A stretch of DNA of 64,000 nucleotides from Paenibacillus rhizovicinus (GTDB lineage Bacteria; Bacillota; Bacilli; Paenibacillales; Paenibacillaceae): the NCBI RefSeq assembly GCF_010365285.1, contig NZ_CP048286.1, positions 4,656,501 through 4,720,500 on the forward strand. The letters run 5' to 3'. This document shows positions 1-7,882 of this stretch, in pieces (the stretch's first letter is position 1; the number at the start of each line of letters is the position of its first letter). The translations under genes and the position numbers were made by a program. The notes beneath the pieces are model-generated. The model did no database searches. It saw nothing but the letters and a program-made list of their open reading frames with translations, and was not told the origin of the DNA.

Positions 1-520
1 TATCCGCGAGCTGCTTGTTGATCAGCAGCCCTTTCCAGGTGACGTTGTTCATCTGCGTCGGAACCGCGTAGTTGCGGCCGTTGATGGCCGTTCCCTTCAG
101 ATAGAGGGGATTCATCGTCTTCATCATGTCCGGCGCATAGCGCGCAAGCAGGGGGGTCAGATCCCGCAACACGTTGATATCGGCAAACTGCTTGAAATTC
201 AGCCAGCCTGCGGTGAAGAACAGATCCATCGGTTCGCCGGCGGCAATCATGACTTTGATTTTGTTGTTGTAATTCGCCCAATCGTACGGACGCAAGTCGA
301 GCGAGACGCCGATCTTCATGTTCAAATAGTGATTAATGGCCTCTTCTACGACAGCTTCGTCCGGACTTTCGGTTCCGGGATAATACATCGTCAAGGTTAC
401 GGGAGCTTGGGCTTGCCCGCCGGACGCAGCGTTCACGGCGGCGGGAGCGGAGGAAGCGAGCAGCAGCAGCGCCATGCCGCCTGCGAAGCGGCTTTTGCAG
501 GAACGCAGTTTGATGTTCAT
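1..520 (-). CDS. Extracellular solute-binding protein, sugar ABC type (N-terminal part)
   Basis: This is the first 173 residues of a substrate-binding protein for a carbohydrate ABC transporter; the C-terminus lies left of the window. The start has a basic stretch and a hydrophobic core (residues 14-22, MALLLLASS), then an Ala-rich cleavage region without a lipobox cysteine, so signal peptidase I export is likelier than lipidation. The mature part (PVTLTMYYPGTES, then YDWANYNNKIKVMIAAGEPMD) has the look of family 1 sugar-binding proteins of Paenibacillus. The ATG at 520 is preceded by a GGAGAG site. The substrate cannot be read from the sequence. Confidence 0.8.
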   Translation of the reverse strand, partial: MNIKLRSCKSRFAGGMALLLLASSAPAAVNAASGGQAQAPVTLTMYYPGTESPDEAVVEEAINHYLNMKIGVSLDLRPYDWANYNNKIKVMIAAGEPMDLFFTAGWLNFKQFADINVLRDLTPLLARYAPDMMKTMNPLYLKGTAINGRNYAVPTQMNNVTWKGLLINKQLAD

Positions 521-606
521 GTTTACACTCTCCTAGATTGAAGTCGTGATAGCAGTCTAGTAGAGTATAGCTTCATTCGATAGGCGGATAAAGAAAAATA
601 TGGAAT

Positions 607-1512
607 TTACGATTTGGCCTGGCCTTTTCCGATAAACGATAGAATCGGACGCAGCGTCTGCGCGGGCACCTGGTCAAGAAGGTCGCCTTCGCGAATGAGC
701 CGTTCCTCGATGTTGAGCAGATTGAAGTCGGCGATGGCCGCGCCGCGCCGAACCTCGTCCCAGTGCAGCGGCGTGGAGACGCTTGCGCCGGCGCGGGCGC
801 GCGGGGAGTAGGGAGCGATGATCGTCTTGCCCTGATAATGCTGCAAATAATCGACGTAAATCAGGTCGCCGCGATGCTTCTTCAGCCGTTCCACCGTAAA
901 CAGCTTGGGATGCTTGTCTGCCAAATACGCGCCGACGAATTCGCCGATGCGCCGCAGTTCGTCGAAGGACAAGTCCTTCACGAGAGGGACGATGATCTGG
1001 ACACCCGTAGCGCCCGACGTCTTAGGAGTGGACGAGATGCCGAGCGACTGCAGCAGATCGCCCGTCAGCAGCGCGGCTTCCATGATGCGCGGCTCTTCCT
1101 CCAGCGACGGGTCGAGATCGATCACCCATTCCGTCGGCCGGACAGGGTCGCTGATCCGGTCGAAGGAAGCATGATATTCCAGGCAGGCCAAATTGCCGAG
1201 CCATAGCAGCACCGGCAGCGAAGTCAGCTTGACGTAGTCGATGCTCTCGCTCGGAACCGTTTCCACGAAATCCGGCGCGGGCGTCGGGCAGTTCTTCTGA
1301 TAAAAGGATTTGCCGTTCACGCCGTCGGGATAGCGGATCGTCGTGAGCAGCCGATCCTGGCAATGCTTCAGCAGCCATGGGGAGAGGGCGGCAAGCCGCT
1401 GCAGGAAGACGGCTTTCGTAATGCCCATCTCCGGCCAGAGCAGCTTCTCCGGATTGCTGATCGTCAGCTCTTGTCCCTCCACGACGATGGTGCCCTTGAC
1501 GGCGCGGCTCAT
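607..1512 (-). CDS. ligD: LigD-type polymerase/primase domain protein (end joining)
   Basis: A stand-alone version of the polymerase domain of LigD, an archaeo-eukaryotic-primase-fold enzyme that fills gaps with ribonucleotides at Ku-bound breaks. The 301 residues match the usual ~300 of the domain. The metal-binding DLD is at 132-134 within EWVIDLDPS, and KTSGATGVQI (164-173) fits the nucleotide-binding strand. A longer ORF opens at 1620, but the ATG at 1512 overlaps the ligase stop in an ATGA junction and begins with the family-typical MSRAVKGTIVVEGQEL, so I chose it. It is the last gene of a ku-ligase-polymerase operon. In B. subtilis polymerase and ligase are one polypeptide; here they are separate genes. 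Confidence 0.88.
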   Translation of the reverse strand: MSRAVKGTIVVEGQELTISNPEKLLWPEMGITKAVFLQRLAALSPWLLKHCQDRLLTTIRYPDGVNGKSFYQKNCPTPAPDFVETVPSESIDYVKLTSLPVLLWLGNLACLEYHASFDRISDPVRPTEWVIDLDPSLEEEPRIMEAALLTGDLLQSLGISSTPKTSGATGVQIIVPLVKDLSFDELRRIGEFVGAYLADKHPKLFTVERLKKHRGDLIYVDYLQHYQGKTIIAPYSPRARAGASVSTPLHWDEVRRGAAIADFNLLNIEERLIREGDLLDQVPAQTLRPILSFIGKGQAKS

Positions 1513-2696
1513 GACAGCGGCTCCTTCGGCAGGAACGTCACCAGCTTCGGATGGCGAAGCTGGCCCGCGGAGGTCAGTTCGAGGCCGGTTACCCGGCAGC
1601 GGAACGGCAGCGACAGCCACTGGATTTCCTCATGCTTCAAATCCTCCGGCAAAGCGGGGAAGGGACAAGCGACTACAGCCAGATGGGCATATTGCGGGCG
1701 GAAGGTGGACGCCAGCACGCTGCGCAGCGCATCGTTCAGTCCGAGCGAGACGCTGCCCAAATACTCGCCCTCCAGCTCCATCACTAGGCTGGCCACGATT
1801 CCCTTGCGCCATTTGAGGCCGACGATATCCACATCGAGCACGAGCTCGATCTTCTTCTTCAGCCAATCGCGGTGCTTCTTGCCTTCGCGGTAAGGACTGG
1901 ACAGCCGCTTGCTGACGACGCCTTCCCAACGGTTCGTCTCTACCCAGGTCCAGAGCGCCTCGCCGTCCCGGAACAAATCCGTGACGAAGACGCGGGGGTC
2001 GTCGGTTCCGCACAGGTCCGTCAAGCGCCGGTGCCGCTCTTCATAAGGAAGCTGGCGCAGATCGCCGCTTGCGTCGGCCAGCACGTCGAACAGGACATAG
2101 ACGAGGCCGCCGAAAGATTTTGGCGTTAATGATAGGGAAGCCGCGGCGCTCGCAGCCTTGCCGGACGCCGGATTCCGGGCACTGGATGGCTTGGCTGCTT
2201 CCGATGCGATCGGCGTGAACGCGATGCCGGCTTGCTGGCCGTCTGCCGCAAGAATGCCTTCCGGCCTGCCCGGCGCCTCGCCAGACGACGCGGCCGCAGG
2301 CAGCGGCTGCCGGGCAAGGCCCCGCGAGCGCTCGCGCTTCAGCACCTGCTGGAAGTTCGGGCGGATGCCGTCCCACCATACGATTTCCCCGTCAAGCAGA
2401 CAGGGGCCCCATTCGGCCGCCTTCGCTTCCAGCAGCGCGACGATTTCCGGATACACGGCGTTCTTCAAGTACAGCTTCCGCGAAAACAACTCCGCATGTC
2501 CGTGCCCGTCCATTCGGGCAAGAATGCGAATGCCGTCCCATTTCAACTGGTAGCCCCAATCGCTTCCGGCGGGAAGCTCAGCGGAGGACAATGGAGCCAT
2601 CGGCTCCGCCGGAAGCGGAAGGTCGACTGTCCCGCCCGGCATTCCGATTGCCGGGGACATATCGTCTGGCAACTGCTGCGGCCATAGCTGATCCAT
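1509..2696 (-). CDS. ligD: ATP-dependent DNA ligase, LigD ligase-domain type
   Basis: This enzyme seals double-strand breaks in non-homologous end joining. The adenylation motif KWDGIR has its lysine at residue 52. Later blocks LLDGEIVWWDG (100-110), EGVVSKRLSSPYREGK and RDWLKKK are nucleotidyltransferase motifs III to V, followed by an OB-fold region. Residues about 128-195 are a low-complexity Ala/Ser/Pro-rich insertion within the adenylation domain, not expected in the family. The ATG follows the ku stop directly (TAG-ATG), and the gene overlaps the polymerase-domain gene by four bases, so the three are surely co-translated. Confidence 0.9.
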   Translation of the reverse strand: MDQLWPQQLPDDMSPAIGMPGGTVDLPLPAEPMAPLSSAELPAGSDWGYQLKWDGIRILARMDGHGHAELFSRKLYLKNAVYPEIVALLEAKAAEWGPCLLDGEIVWWDGIRPNFQQVLKRERSRGLARQPLPAAASSGEAPGRPEGILAADGQQAGIAFTPIASEAAKPSSARNPASGKAASAAASLSLTPKSFGGLVYVLFDVLADASGDLRQLPYEERHRRLTDLCGTDDPRVFVTDLFRDGEALWTWVETNRWEGVVSKRLSSPYREGKKHRDWLKKKIELVLDVDIVGLKWRKGIVASLVMELEGEYLGSVSLGLNDALRSVLASTFRPQYAHLAVVACPFPALPEDLKHEEIQWLSLPFRCRVTGLELTSAGQLRHPKLVTFLPKEPLS

Positions 2697-3632
2697 CTAG
2701 GACACCGTTTCTTCCTTCTTGGATTTGCGGGCGCGCGGTTTCTTCACTTTGGCGACGACATCGCTGCTTCCTGCGGCGCCGTCGGCTGCTTGCTGGCTCG
2801 GCGCCGCTGCGGAAGGCAGCGTGCCGGCCGCGCTCGTGTCCAGGCCGCCCGGCGCGTTCGGCGGGAGCTTGACCGCTTCGAGGCTTGCCTGCAAGGCAGC
2901 CATCAGATCGAGTACGTTCGTTCTTTGCGCTTCCGGCGCCACGGAAACTTCCTCGCCGGAAATTTTATGCTGGATGAGGTCCATCAGACGCGCGCGATAA
3001 TCGTCCGTATACTTGGCGGGCTCGAAGGGCGTGGACAGCTGTTCGATCAGCATGCGGGCCATCATGAGCTCCTTCTCGTTCACGTTGACGGCATCGGGAA
3101 GGCCGGGTACCTGATTGACCGGACGGATTTCGTCAGGGTAGAAAATCGTCTCCATGGCCAGGCAGTCGTCGATAATGCGAATTGCCGCGAGCGAGCTCTT
3201 GGAACGGATCGAGATCTTGGCGATGCCGATTCGGCCGGATTGGCGCATGGCTTCAAGCAGCAGGTTATACGCGTTGCCGCCTGCTTGGTCGGGAGAGAGA
3301 TAATAGGTTTTCTGGAAATAGATCGGGTCGATCTCTTCGAGCGCCACGAAGTCCAAAATATTAATCGTCTTCGTCGCTTCGCCGGACAGCTGCTCCAGCT
3401 CGTCCTTCTCGAACAGGACATAGCGGCCTTTCTCGTACTCATAGCCTTTGACGATATCGTCCCACTCGACTTCGACCTCGCAGGTCGGGCATTTGCGGAT
3501 ATAGGAGACGTTGCCGCCGCAAACGCGGTGAATCAGCTTCATGGAGATGTCCTTATCTTCGGTAGCGGAAAACATTTTGACGGGCACATGCACGAGCCCG
3601 AAGCTGATGGCGCCTTTCCAAACGGTATGCAT
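2697..3632 (-). CDS. ku: Non-homologous end-joining protein Ku
   Basis: Bacterial Ku forms a homodimeric ring on broken DNA ends and recruits LigD. The protein (311 residues) opens with MHTVWKGAISFGLVHVPVKM, characteristic of the family, and contains the HRVCGGNVSYIRKCPTCEVEV segment. Its C-terminus is a Pro/Ala-rich linker ending in a lysine-rich tail (KVKKPRARKSKK), typical of Ku tails that contact DNA or LigD. A good AAAGGAGGAAT ribosome site precedes the ATG at 3632. It heads the operon with the separate ligase and polymerase genes. The next genes to the right, on the opposite strand, include a spore DNA-binding protein. Confidence 0.95.
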   Translation of the reverse strand: MHTVWKGAISFGLVHVPVKMFSATEDKDISMKLIHRVCGGNVSYIRKCPTCEVEVEWDDIVKGYEYEKGRYVLFEKDELEQLSGEATKTINILDFVALEEIDPIYFQKTYYLSPDQAGGNAYNLLLEAMRQSGRIGIAKISIRSKSSLAAIRIIDDCLAMETIFYPDEIRPVNQVPGLPDAVNVNEKELMMARMLIEQLSTPFEPAKYTDDYRARLMDLIQHKISGEEVSVAPEAQRTNVLDLMAALQASLEAVKLPPNAPGGLDTSAAGTLPSAAAPSQQAADGAAGSSDVVAKVKKPRARKSKKEETVS

Positions 3633-3720
3633 GAAAGATTCCTCCTTTGTTGATGGGTTATCTGACTAGGAAGTGGTGAAATCGGATCCGGAATGCTCTA
3701 GGCTCAGTTTTCCCCGGAAT

Positions 3721-3751
3721 GCATGAACTTAAGCCCTTCCGGGCATATTTT
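3721..3751 (+). promoter_or_regulatory. Possible forespore sigma-G/F-type promoter
   Basis: GCATGAA (3721-3727) and GGCATATTTT (3742-3751) resemble -35 and -10 elements of forespore sigma factors and lie upstream of two small genes including an sspH-like gene. The match is loose and this is inference from gene content as much as from sequence. Confidence 0.25.
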
Positions 3752-3790
3752 CGTTAGCACAACCATCAATCAGCATAAGGAGGCATTAGG

Positions 3791-3976
3791 ATGAGCGAGG
3801 CTGGAACTTCTCCGACGGGGAGCAATAACGACAAAAAGCATGAAGGCCGCGATGACTTCTTTATGGACATCGACCGGATGGTGAATGAAGGGTTGGGCGG
3901 AGGCCAAGTGACGTTGAACAACGGGCTGATTGACGAATCGACCACGGACACGATGGAGATCGAAGCGAGGGAATAA
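3791..3976 (+). CDS. Small acidic hypothetical protein
   Basis: A 61-residue, hydrophilic, acidic protein with no membrane segment (DKKHEGRDDFFMDIDRMVNEGLGGGQVTLNNG in its middle, shown here in part only). AAGGAGGCATTAGG gives a strong ribosome site before the ATG at 3791. The stop is two bases before the next gene, which encodes an H-type spore protein, so the pair is an operon and may be made late in sporulation. I recognise no domain. Confidence 0.7.
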   Translation: MSEAGTSPTGSNNDKKHEGRDDFFMDIDRMVNEGLGGGQVTLNNGLIDESTTDTMEIEARE

Positions 3977-3977
3977 G

Positions 3978-4166
3978 ATGGACACGAAACGCGCAATGGA
4001 AATTTACAGTTCCAAGGATACATTCGCCGTTCAGTTGGGCGACAAGTCGGTATGGATCGAAAATGTGGATGAAACGAACGGCATGGCGACGGTTCAGGTC
4101 GGTTCCGACCCGCTTAACACGCAGACCGTTTCCTGCGACCGCCTGACAGAAGAAGGCGAAGAATAG
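3978..4166 (+). CDS. sspH: Small acid-soluble spore protein, H-type
   Basis: A 62-residue protein with the H-type SASP pattern: RAMEIYSSKDTFAVQLGD, then VWIENVDETNGMATV, then a polar tail with TVSCDRLTEE. These minor spore proteins are made in the forespore under sigma-G. A longer reading frame opens at 3930, but the ATG at 3978 starts the family-typical MDTKRA and follows the previous stop closely, so it was preferred. A strong terminator follows. Its neighbour on the other strand is the Ku/LigD operon, which in B. subtilis is also forespore-expressed; both serve genome integrity in spores. Confidence 0.88.
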   Translation: MDTKRAMEIYSSKDTFAVQLGDKSVWIENVDETNGMATVQVGSDPLNTQTVSCDRLTEEGEE

Positions 4167-4212
4167 CCGTTATTTACGCTGTCGGGCATGGAAGAGCATC
4201 GAAGACCGGTTG

Positions 4213-4240
4213 AAACCAGGCGCTTTTGCGCCTGGTTTAT
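4213..4240 (+). terminator. Rho-independent terminator after sspH
   Basis: An 11-bp inverted repeat, AAACCAGGCGC and GCGCCTGGTTT, around a TTTT loop. It closes the two-gene spore unit and could also work on the other strand. Confidence 0.7.
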
Positions 4241-4369
4241 TCGTCGTGCGGGCGGGCGGCGTTGCGAATTATTGCGAATACAGCGCCTGATTGATTGGCA
4301 GCGCCCGCTGCGGGGTAATGCAATCCTAACAGCGGTTTTAGCCGCCAATCGAAAAGGAGCGTGGAACAG

Positions 4370-4525
4370 ATGACCCACCGTGATATCGATGTCGAAGAGC
4401 GCCATATCGAGCGCAAGTCGGATTCAAGCCTAGTTGCGTCGACGTTCATCAAGTACGCGGCCTACATTATCATTTTCTTCGGGGCCCTGTATTTCCTGGT
4501 CCGCTACGTATTCCCGAAATTTTAA
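4370..4525 (+). CDS. Short single-span membrane protein
   Basis: A 51-residue protein not covered by longer frames. It has a charged N-terminus rich in Asp, Glu and Arg (residues 4-18) and one hydrophobic span (about 29-45, YAAYIIIFFGALYFLVR), ending FPKF. AAAAGGAGC lies before the ATG at 4370 and a terminator follows at 4566. The clean N-cytoplasmic single-anchor layout and the good ribosome site support it as a real gene. Function unknown; similar short proteins are common in Paenibacillus, to my recollection. Confidence 0.7.
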   Translation: MTHRDIDVEERHIERKSDSSLVASTFIKYAAYIIIFFGALYFLVRYVFPKF

Positions 4526-4565
4526 ACGATGCGTGGAAAGAGGCGGCGACGCCTCAGCATCCTAA

Positions 4566-4597
4566 GTCCGGTCCGCTTCGGCGGCCGGGCTTTTTTT
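4566..4597 (+). terminator. Rho-independent terminator
   Basis: Stem CCGGTCCGC/GCGGCCGG with a TTCG tetraloop followed by seven T residues (4591-4597), directly after the 51-residue membrane protein gene. Confidence 0.85.
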
Positions 4598-5121
4598 GCG
4601 TTGTATAGAGGTAAAACAGCCGGAGGGCGAGCATACGATGTCGGCGGAGAAGGCCGGTTAACGGAAGATTGAAGCCGATTGCTTCAGAACGTTCAGCTCT
4701 GTTTTTCTGAATGAAGATCGTATTGCGCATTTGCGCGGCTGCGGCGACCTGGTGTCGGTTGATTCTTTTCCGACGTCGTTTCGACAGCTTCCGCTTGGCT
4801 AATAGCGACAGTAAATTCCCGTCTCGCGTCCGTCACGCAAGCTTGGCCGAGGTTTTCTCGGGATTGAGGAAACACGGGCGGCCGCGGGCAAGAGATGCAC
4901 CCGTACACTACATGGTCGAAAACCCGGCAGATTAGAGAAAAGAGATGTACCCAGTACACTACATGCGAGGAAAACGGCGCTTGGATTTTCCCGACACTCA
5001 TAACCATACAATCCCGACTGATTCACTAGCTTTATTAAGGTGAAACGTTAAATTAAACCTGCGATATTCGAAGAAATATCGATTTAAACCATCTAAATTG
5101 CGTGATAACCCGGTATTTGAT
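4598..5121. other. Gene-free stretch with a short repeated block
   Basis: No convincing gene over about 520 bases. A 25-base block resembling AAGAGATGcACCC followed by GTACACTACATG occurs twice (4890-4914 and 4940-4964), exactly 50 bases apart with two differences. The right end becomes AT-rich and leads into the promoter of the YitT-like gene. Confidence 0.5.
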
Positions 5122-5122
5122 T

Positions 5123-5150
5123 TTGAAATCGAGCGAATATACGGTATAAT
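5123..5150 (+). promoter_or_regulatory. Sigma-A-type promoter for the YitT-like gene
   Basis: TTGAAA (5123-5128), 16-base spacer, TATAAT (5145-5150), about 50 bases upstream of the start codon. Confidence 0.65.
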
Positions 5151-5201
5151 GGATGAAGAAGATGGATTTTTAGCCATCCATTGTGTTAGGGGGAAGAAGA
5201 T

Positions 5202-6068
5202 ATGGCGAAACAGCATTATAAGATTACAAAGCTTGAATTGCTGCGGCGGATCGTATTTATTACGATTGGTGCGGCGCTAGTATCGGTAGCTCTGGAGATT
5301 TTTCTCGTGCCGAACAATATTATTGACGGCGGCATTGTCGGTATCTCGATCATTTTGGCTCATGTCACGAACATTCCTCTCGGTCTCTTTCTATTCTTAC
5401 TCAACGTTCCATTTCTCATCATAGGCTACAAACAAATTGGCAAGACGTTCGCGTTATCGACGCTCTATGGCGTAACCGTCATGTCGATCGGAACGACGCT
5501 GCTTCACCCGGTTAATGCGCTTACGTACAGCCAATTTCTAGCCCCTGTTATCGGTGGGGTTATTCTGGGCATCGGGGTCGGGTTAGTAATCCGCTTCGGC
5601 GGGTCGCTGGACGGTACGGAAATTATCGCCATTCTGATTACGAAGAAATCACCGTTCTCCGTTGGCGAGATCGTCATGTTCTTCAATCTGTTCATTCTCG
5701 GCAGCGCGGGCTTCGTCTTCTCTTGGGACAGCGCGATGTATTCATTAATTGCCTACTACATTGCGTTCAAAATGATCGACATCACGCTGGAAGGCTTCGA
5801 CCAGTCGAAATCGGTATGGATCATCAGCGACGAGGCCAAGGAAATCGGCGACGCCATCATGAGCCGCCTGGGCCGCGGCGTCACGTATCTGCAGGGCGAA
5901 GGCGCCTTCTCCGGCGGCGTGAAGCGGGTCATCTTCTGCGTCATTACGCGTCTGGAAGAAGCGAAGATGAAGTCGATCGTGCAGGAACTCGATCCGACCG
6001 CCTTTCTGGCCGTCGGCAATATTCACGACGTGAAGGGCGGCCGCTTCAAGAAGCGGGACATTCACTAG
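5202..6068 (+). CDS. YitT family membrane protein (DUF161 plus DUF2179)
   Basis: A 288-residue membrane protein. The first two thirds have about six hydrophobic spans (starting RIVFITIGAALVSVALEIFLVP, with the family sequence NNIIDGGIVGISI), and the last ~80 residues form the soluble DUF2179 domain (VTYLQGEGAFSGGVKRVIFCVITRLEE, given in part). GGGGGAAG precedes the ATG at 5202. Members of this family are numerous in spore formers; some are needed for spore germination or sporulation but most have no known transport substrate. It stands alone, with its own promoter and a terminator after it. Confidence 0.88.
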   Translation: MAKQHYKITKLELLRRIVFITIGAALVSVALEIFLVPNNIIDGGIVGISIILAHVTNIPLGLFLFLLNVPFLIIGYKQIGKTFALSTLYGVTVMSIGTTLLHPVNALTYSQFLAPVIGGVILGIGVGLVIRFGGSLDGTEIIAILITKKSPFSVGEIVMFFNLFILGSAGFVFSWDSAMYSLIAYYIAFKMIDITLEGFDQSKSVWIISDEAKEIGDAIMSRLGRGVTYLQGEGAFSGGVKRVIFCVITRLEEAKMKSIVQELDPTAFLAVGNIHDVKGGRFKKRDIH

Positions 6069-6112
6069 CCGGTTTTGCGGAAGCACGGCAGCGTTACTAG
6101 GAGTAAATACGA

Positions 6113-6150
6113 GCAAGGCCGCGCGGAAGAAGCGCGGCCTTGCTTGCTTT
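6113..6150 (+). terminator. Rho-independent terminator after the YitT-like gene
   Basis: Stem GCAAGGCCGCGC/GCGCGGCCTTGC around a short loop, followed by TTGCTTTTG. Confidence 0.75.
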
Positions 6151-6207
6151 TGTTGCGGCTCCGCGGGCAGACCGATATAATAAGGTCAATTAGACGGTTG
6201 GCGATCG

Positions 6208-7383
6208 GTGCCATTGGAGGGTGTTAGTCTGGACGAATTTGCGCGTATCCGCCACTGGACGGAGCGCAGGCAAAGCAAGGCGCTGCTGGCGTCGCAGGGC
6301 GTCGTGCTCGGCATCGGCGACGACGCCGCGGTCGTCGGGACGCCGCCGGGGGAATCCGGCGCGCTCGAATGGCTGCTGGCGGTCGACACGATGGTGGAGA
6401 CCGTCCATTTCAACGATGCGACGATGGCGGAAGCAGACGTCGGCTGGAAGGCATTGGCCGCGAACGTCAGCGACATCGCGGCGATGGGCGGCACGCCCCG
6501 GCACGCGCTGGTGTCCGTCAGCGTGCCGAAGACGTGGGAGCCGGAGCGCGTGCGCCGGCTCTATGACGGGCTTTACGCCTGCGCCGAGCATTACGGCGTG
6601 GCGGTCGTTGGCGGCGACACGACTTCGTCGCCGCTGCATTTGGTCGTCGCCGTGACGGTTACGGGCACCGTCGCGGCCGGGAGGGCGGTCAGCCGGGCAG
6701 GGGCTCGGCCCGGCGACGCCGTGTTCGTGACCGGCGCTGCGGGGATGTCCGCGGCCGGTCTGCATTTTTTGCTCGCCGCGGCAGCGGCGGGCGAGGCTGC
6801 GCCGGCGGTTGCCGCGCAGCCGGGGGGCGGCGCTGCCTCCGGCTCGCCGCTAGTCGCGGCCGCCGCGGCGGCAAGCGCGCCCCGGCCGCAGCCCGTGCCG
6901 CCGGCTGCGGCCGAGGCGGCCGGCACGGCGGCGCTGGTGCAGGCGCACCGCCGGCCGGCGCCGTCCGTGCGCGCGGCGGCGCTGCTAGCCGCGCGCGGCA
7001 CGGTCACGTCGCTGAATGACGTCAGCGACGGCCTGGCCAGCGAAGCCTGGGAAATCGCCGAGGCTTCGGGCGTCAAGCTCGCGCTCCGCGAGTCCAGGCT
7101 GCCGAAGAGCGGCAGCTTGACCGCTTACGCGAATCGCTGCGGCGTGGATCCGCTGGAATGGATCCTCTACGGCGGCGAAGACTACGTGCTGCTCGGCACC
7201 ATCGCAGCCGGCGACGCGGACGCGGCGAAGGCCGAACTGGAAGCGGCCGGCCTGCCGATGTACCTCATCGGCGTGGCGGAGGCAGGCCCCGCCGCGGTGG
7301 CGCTTGTCCGCGATTACAACGAACGCGGACAAGCAAAGCAGGAGCCGCTCGCGAAGCGCGGCTATAATCATTTTGGCGGGTAG
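6208..7383 (+). CDS. thiL: Thiamine-monophosphate kinase
   Basis: ThiL phosphorylates thiamine monophosphate to the active diphosphate cofactor. Signature parts are GIGDDAAVV (35-43), DTMVETVHF (60-68), [14 protein letters not shown] (82-95), GGDTTSS (135-141), and [12 protein letters not shown] (268-279), the ATP- and metal-binding acidic residues of the PurM-like fold. At 391 residues it exceeds the usual 320-350: residues about 190-243 are a nearly pure Ala/Pro/Gly insertion. The frame opens with a GTG at 6208, but a GGAGG at 6216 points to a start nearer 6229, so the first residues are uncertain. It is the first of five tightly packed genes. Confidence 0.93.
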   Translation: MPLEGVSLDEFARIRHWTERRQSKALLASQGVVLGIGDDAAVVGTPPGESGALEWLLAVDTMVETVHFNDATMAEADVGWKALAANVSDIAAMGGTPRHALVSVSVPKTWEPERVRRLYDGLYACAEHYGVAVVGGDTTSSPLHLVVAVTVTGTVAAGRAVSRAGARPGDAVFVTGAAGMSAAGLHFLLAAAAAGEAAPAVAAQPGGGAASGSPLVAAAAAASAPRPQPVPPAAAEAAGTAALVQAHRRPAPSVRAAALLAARGTVTSLNDVSDGLASEAWEIAEASGVKLALRESRLPKSGSLTAYANRCGVDPLEWILYGGEDYVLLGTIAAGDADAAKAELEAAGLPMYLIGVAEAGPAAVALVRDYNERGQAKQEPLAKRGYNHFGG

Positions 7384-7396
7384 GGGCGGTTTGGGA

Positions 7397-7879
7397 ATGA
7401 GCGAAACGATTGAAATCGTATGGGACGTGGAAGAAGAATTCGGCACGGTTCTACTCGCGGAAACGCTGGCCGGCTGGGCCGGTCCCGGCACGGTGTTGGC
7501 GCTTGACGGCGATCTCGGCGCGGGCAAAACGCGATTCTCGCAAGCGTTCGCGAAGGGAATCGGCGTGCCTGGCATCGTGAACAGCCCGACGTTTACGATT
7601 ATTAAAGAATATAAGGGCGCGCAGCTGCCGCTCTATCATATGGATGTCTACCGGCTCTCGGAGCCGGAGGCGGACGAGCTGGGCCTCGACGATTATTTCT
7701 TCGGCGACGGCGTTACGATCGTAGAATGGGCCAGCCTGATCGAACCGCTGCTGCCGCCGGACCGGCTCCAGATGTATATGGCGCATTTGGGCGGCGAAGC
7801 GCGCCGGATTACGATTACCGGCATCGGTTCGCCCTATGCGGCGTGGTGCAGGCAATTACAGGGAATGGGAGCTAGGTAG
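7397..7879 (+). CDS. tsaE: tRNA threonylcarbamoyladenosine ATPase TsaE
   Basis: TsaE is the P-loop ATPase that, with TsaB and TsaD, transfers threonylcarbamoyl to A37 of ANN-decoding tRNAs. The Walker A loop is GDLGAGKT, followed by the family motif [11 protein letters not shown] and YHMDVYRL, and the EWASLIE segment. The ATG at 7397 is preceded by a weak GGGA site and lies 14 bases after the thiL stop; a longer frame starting at 7304 would overlap thiL. The result is 160 residues, normal for the family. The gene order thiL-tsaE-tsaB-rimI-tsaD is that of B. subtilis. Confidence 0.95.
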   Translation: MSETIEIVWDVEEEFGTVLLAETLAGWAGPGTVLALDGDLGAGKTRFSQAFAKGIGVPGIVNSPTFTIIKEYKGAQLPLYHMDVYRLSEPEADELGLDDYFFGDGVTIVEWASLIEPLLPPDRLQMYMAHLGGEARRITITGIGSPYAAWCRQLQGMGAR

Positions 7880-7882
7880 CAC

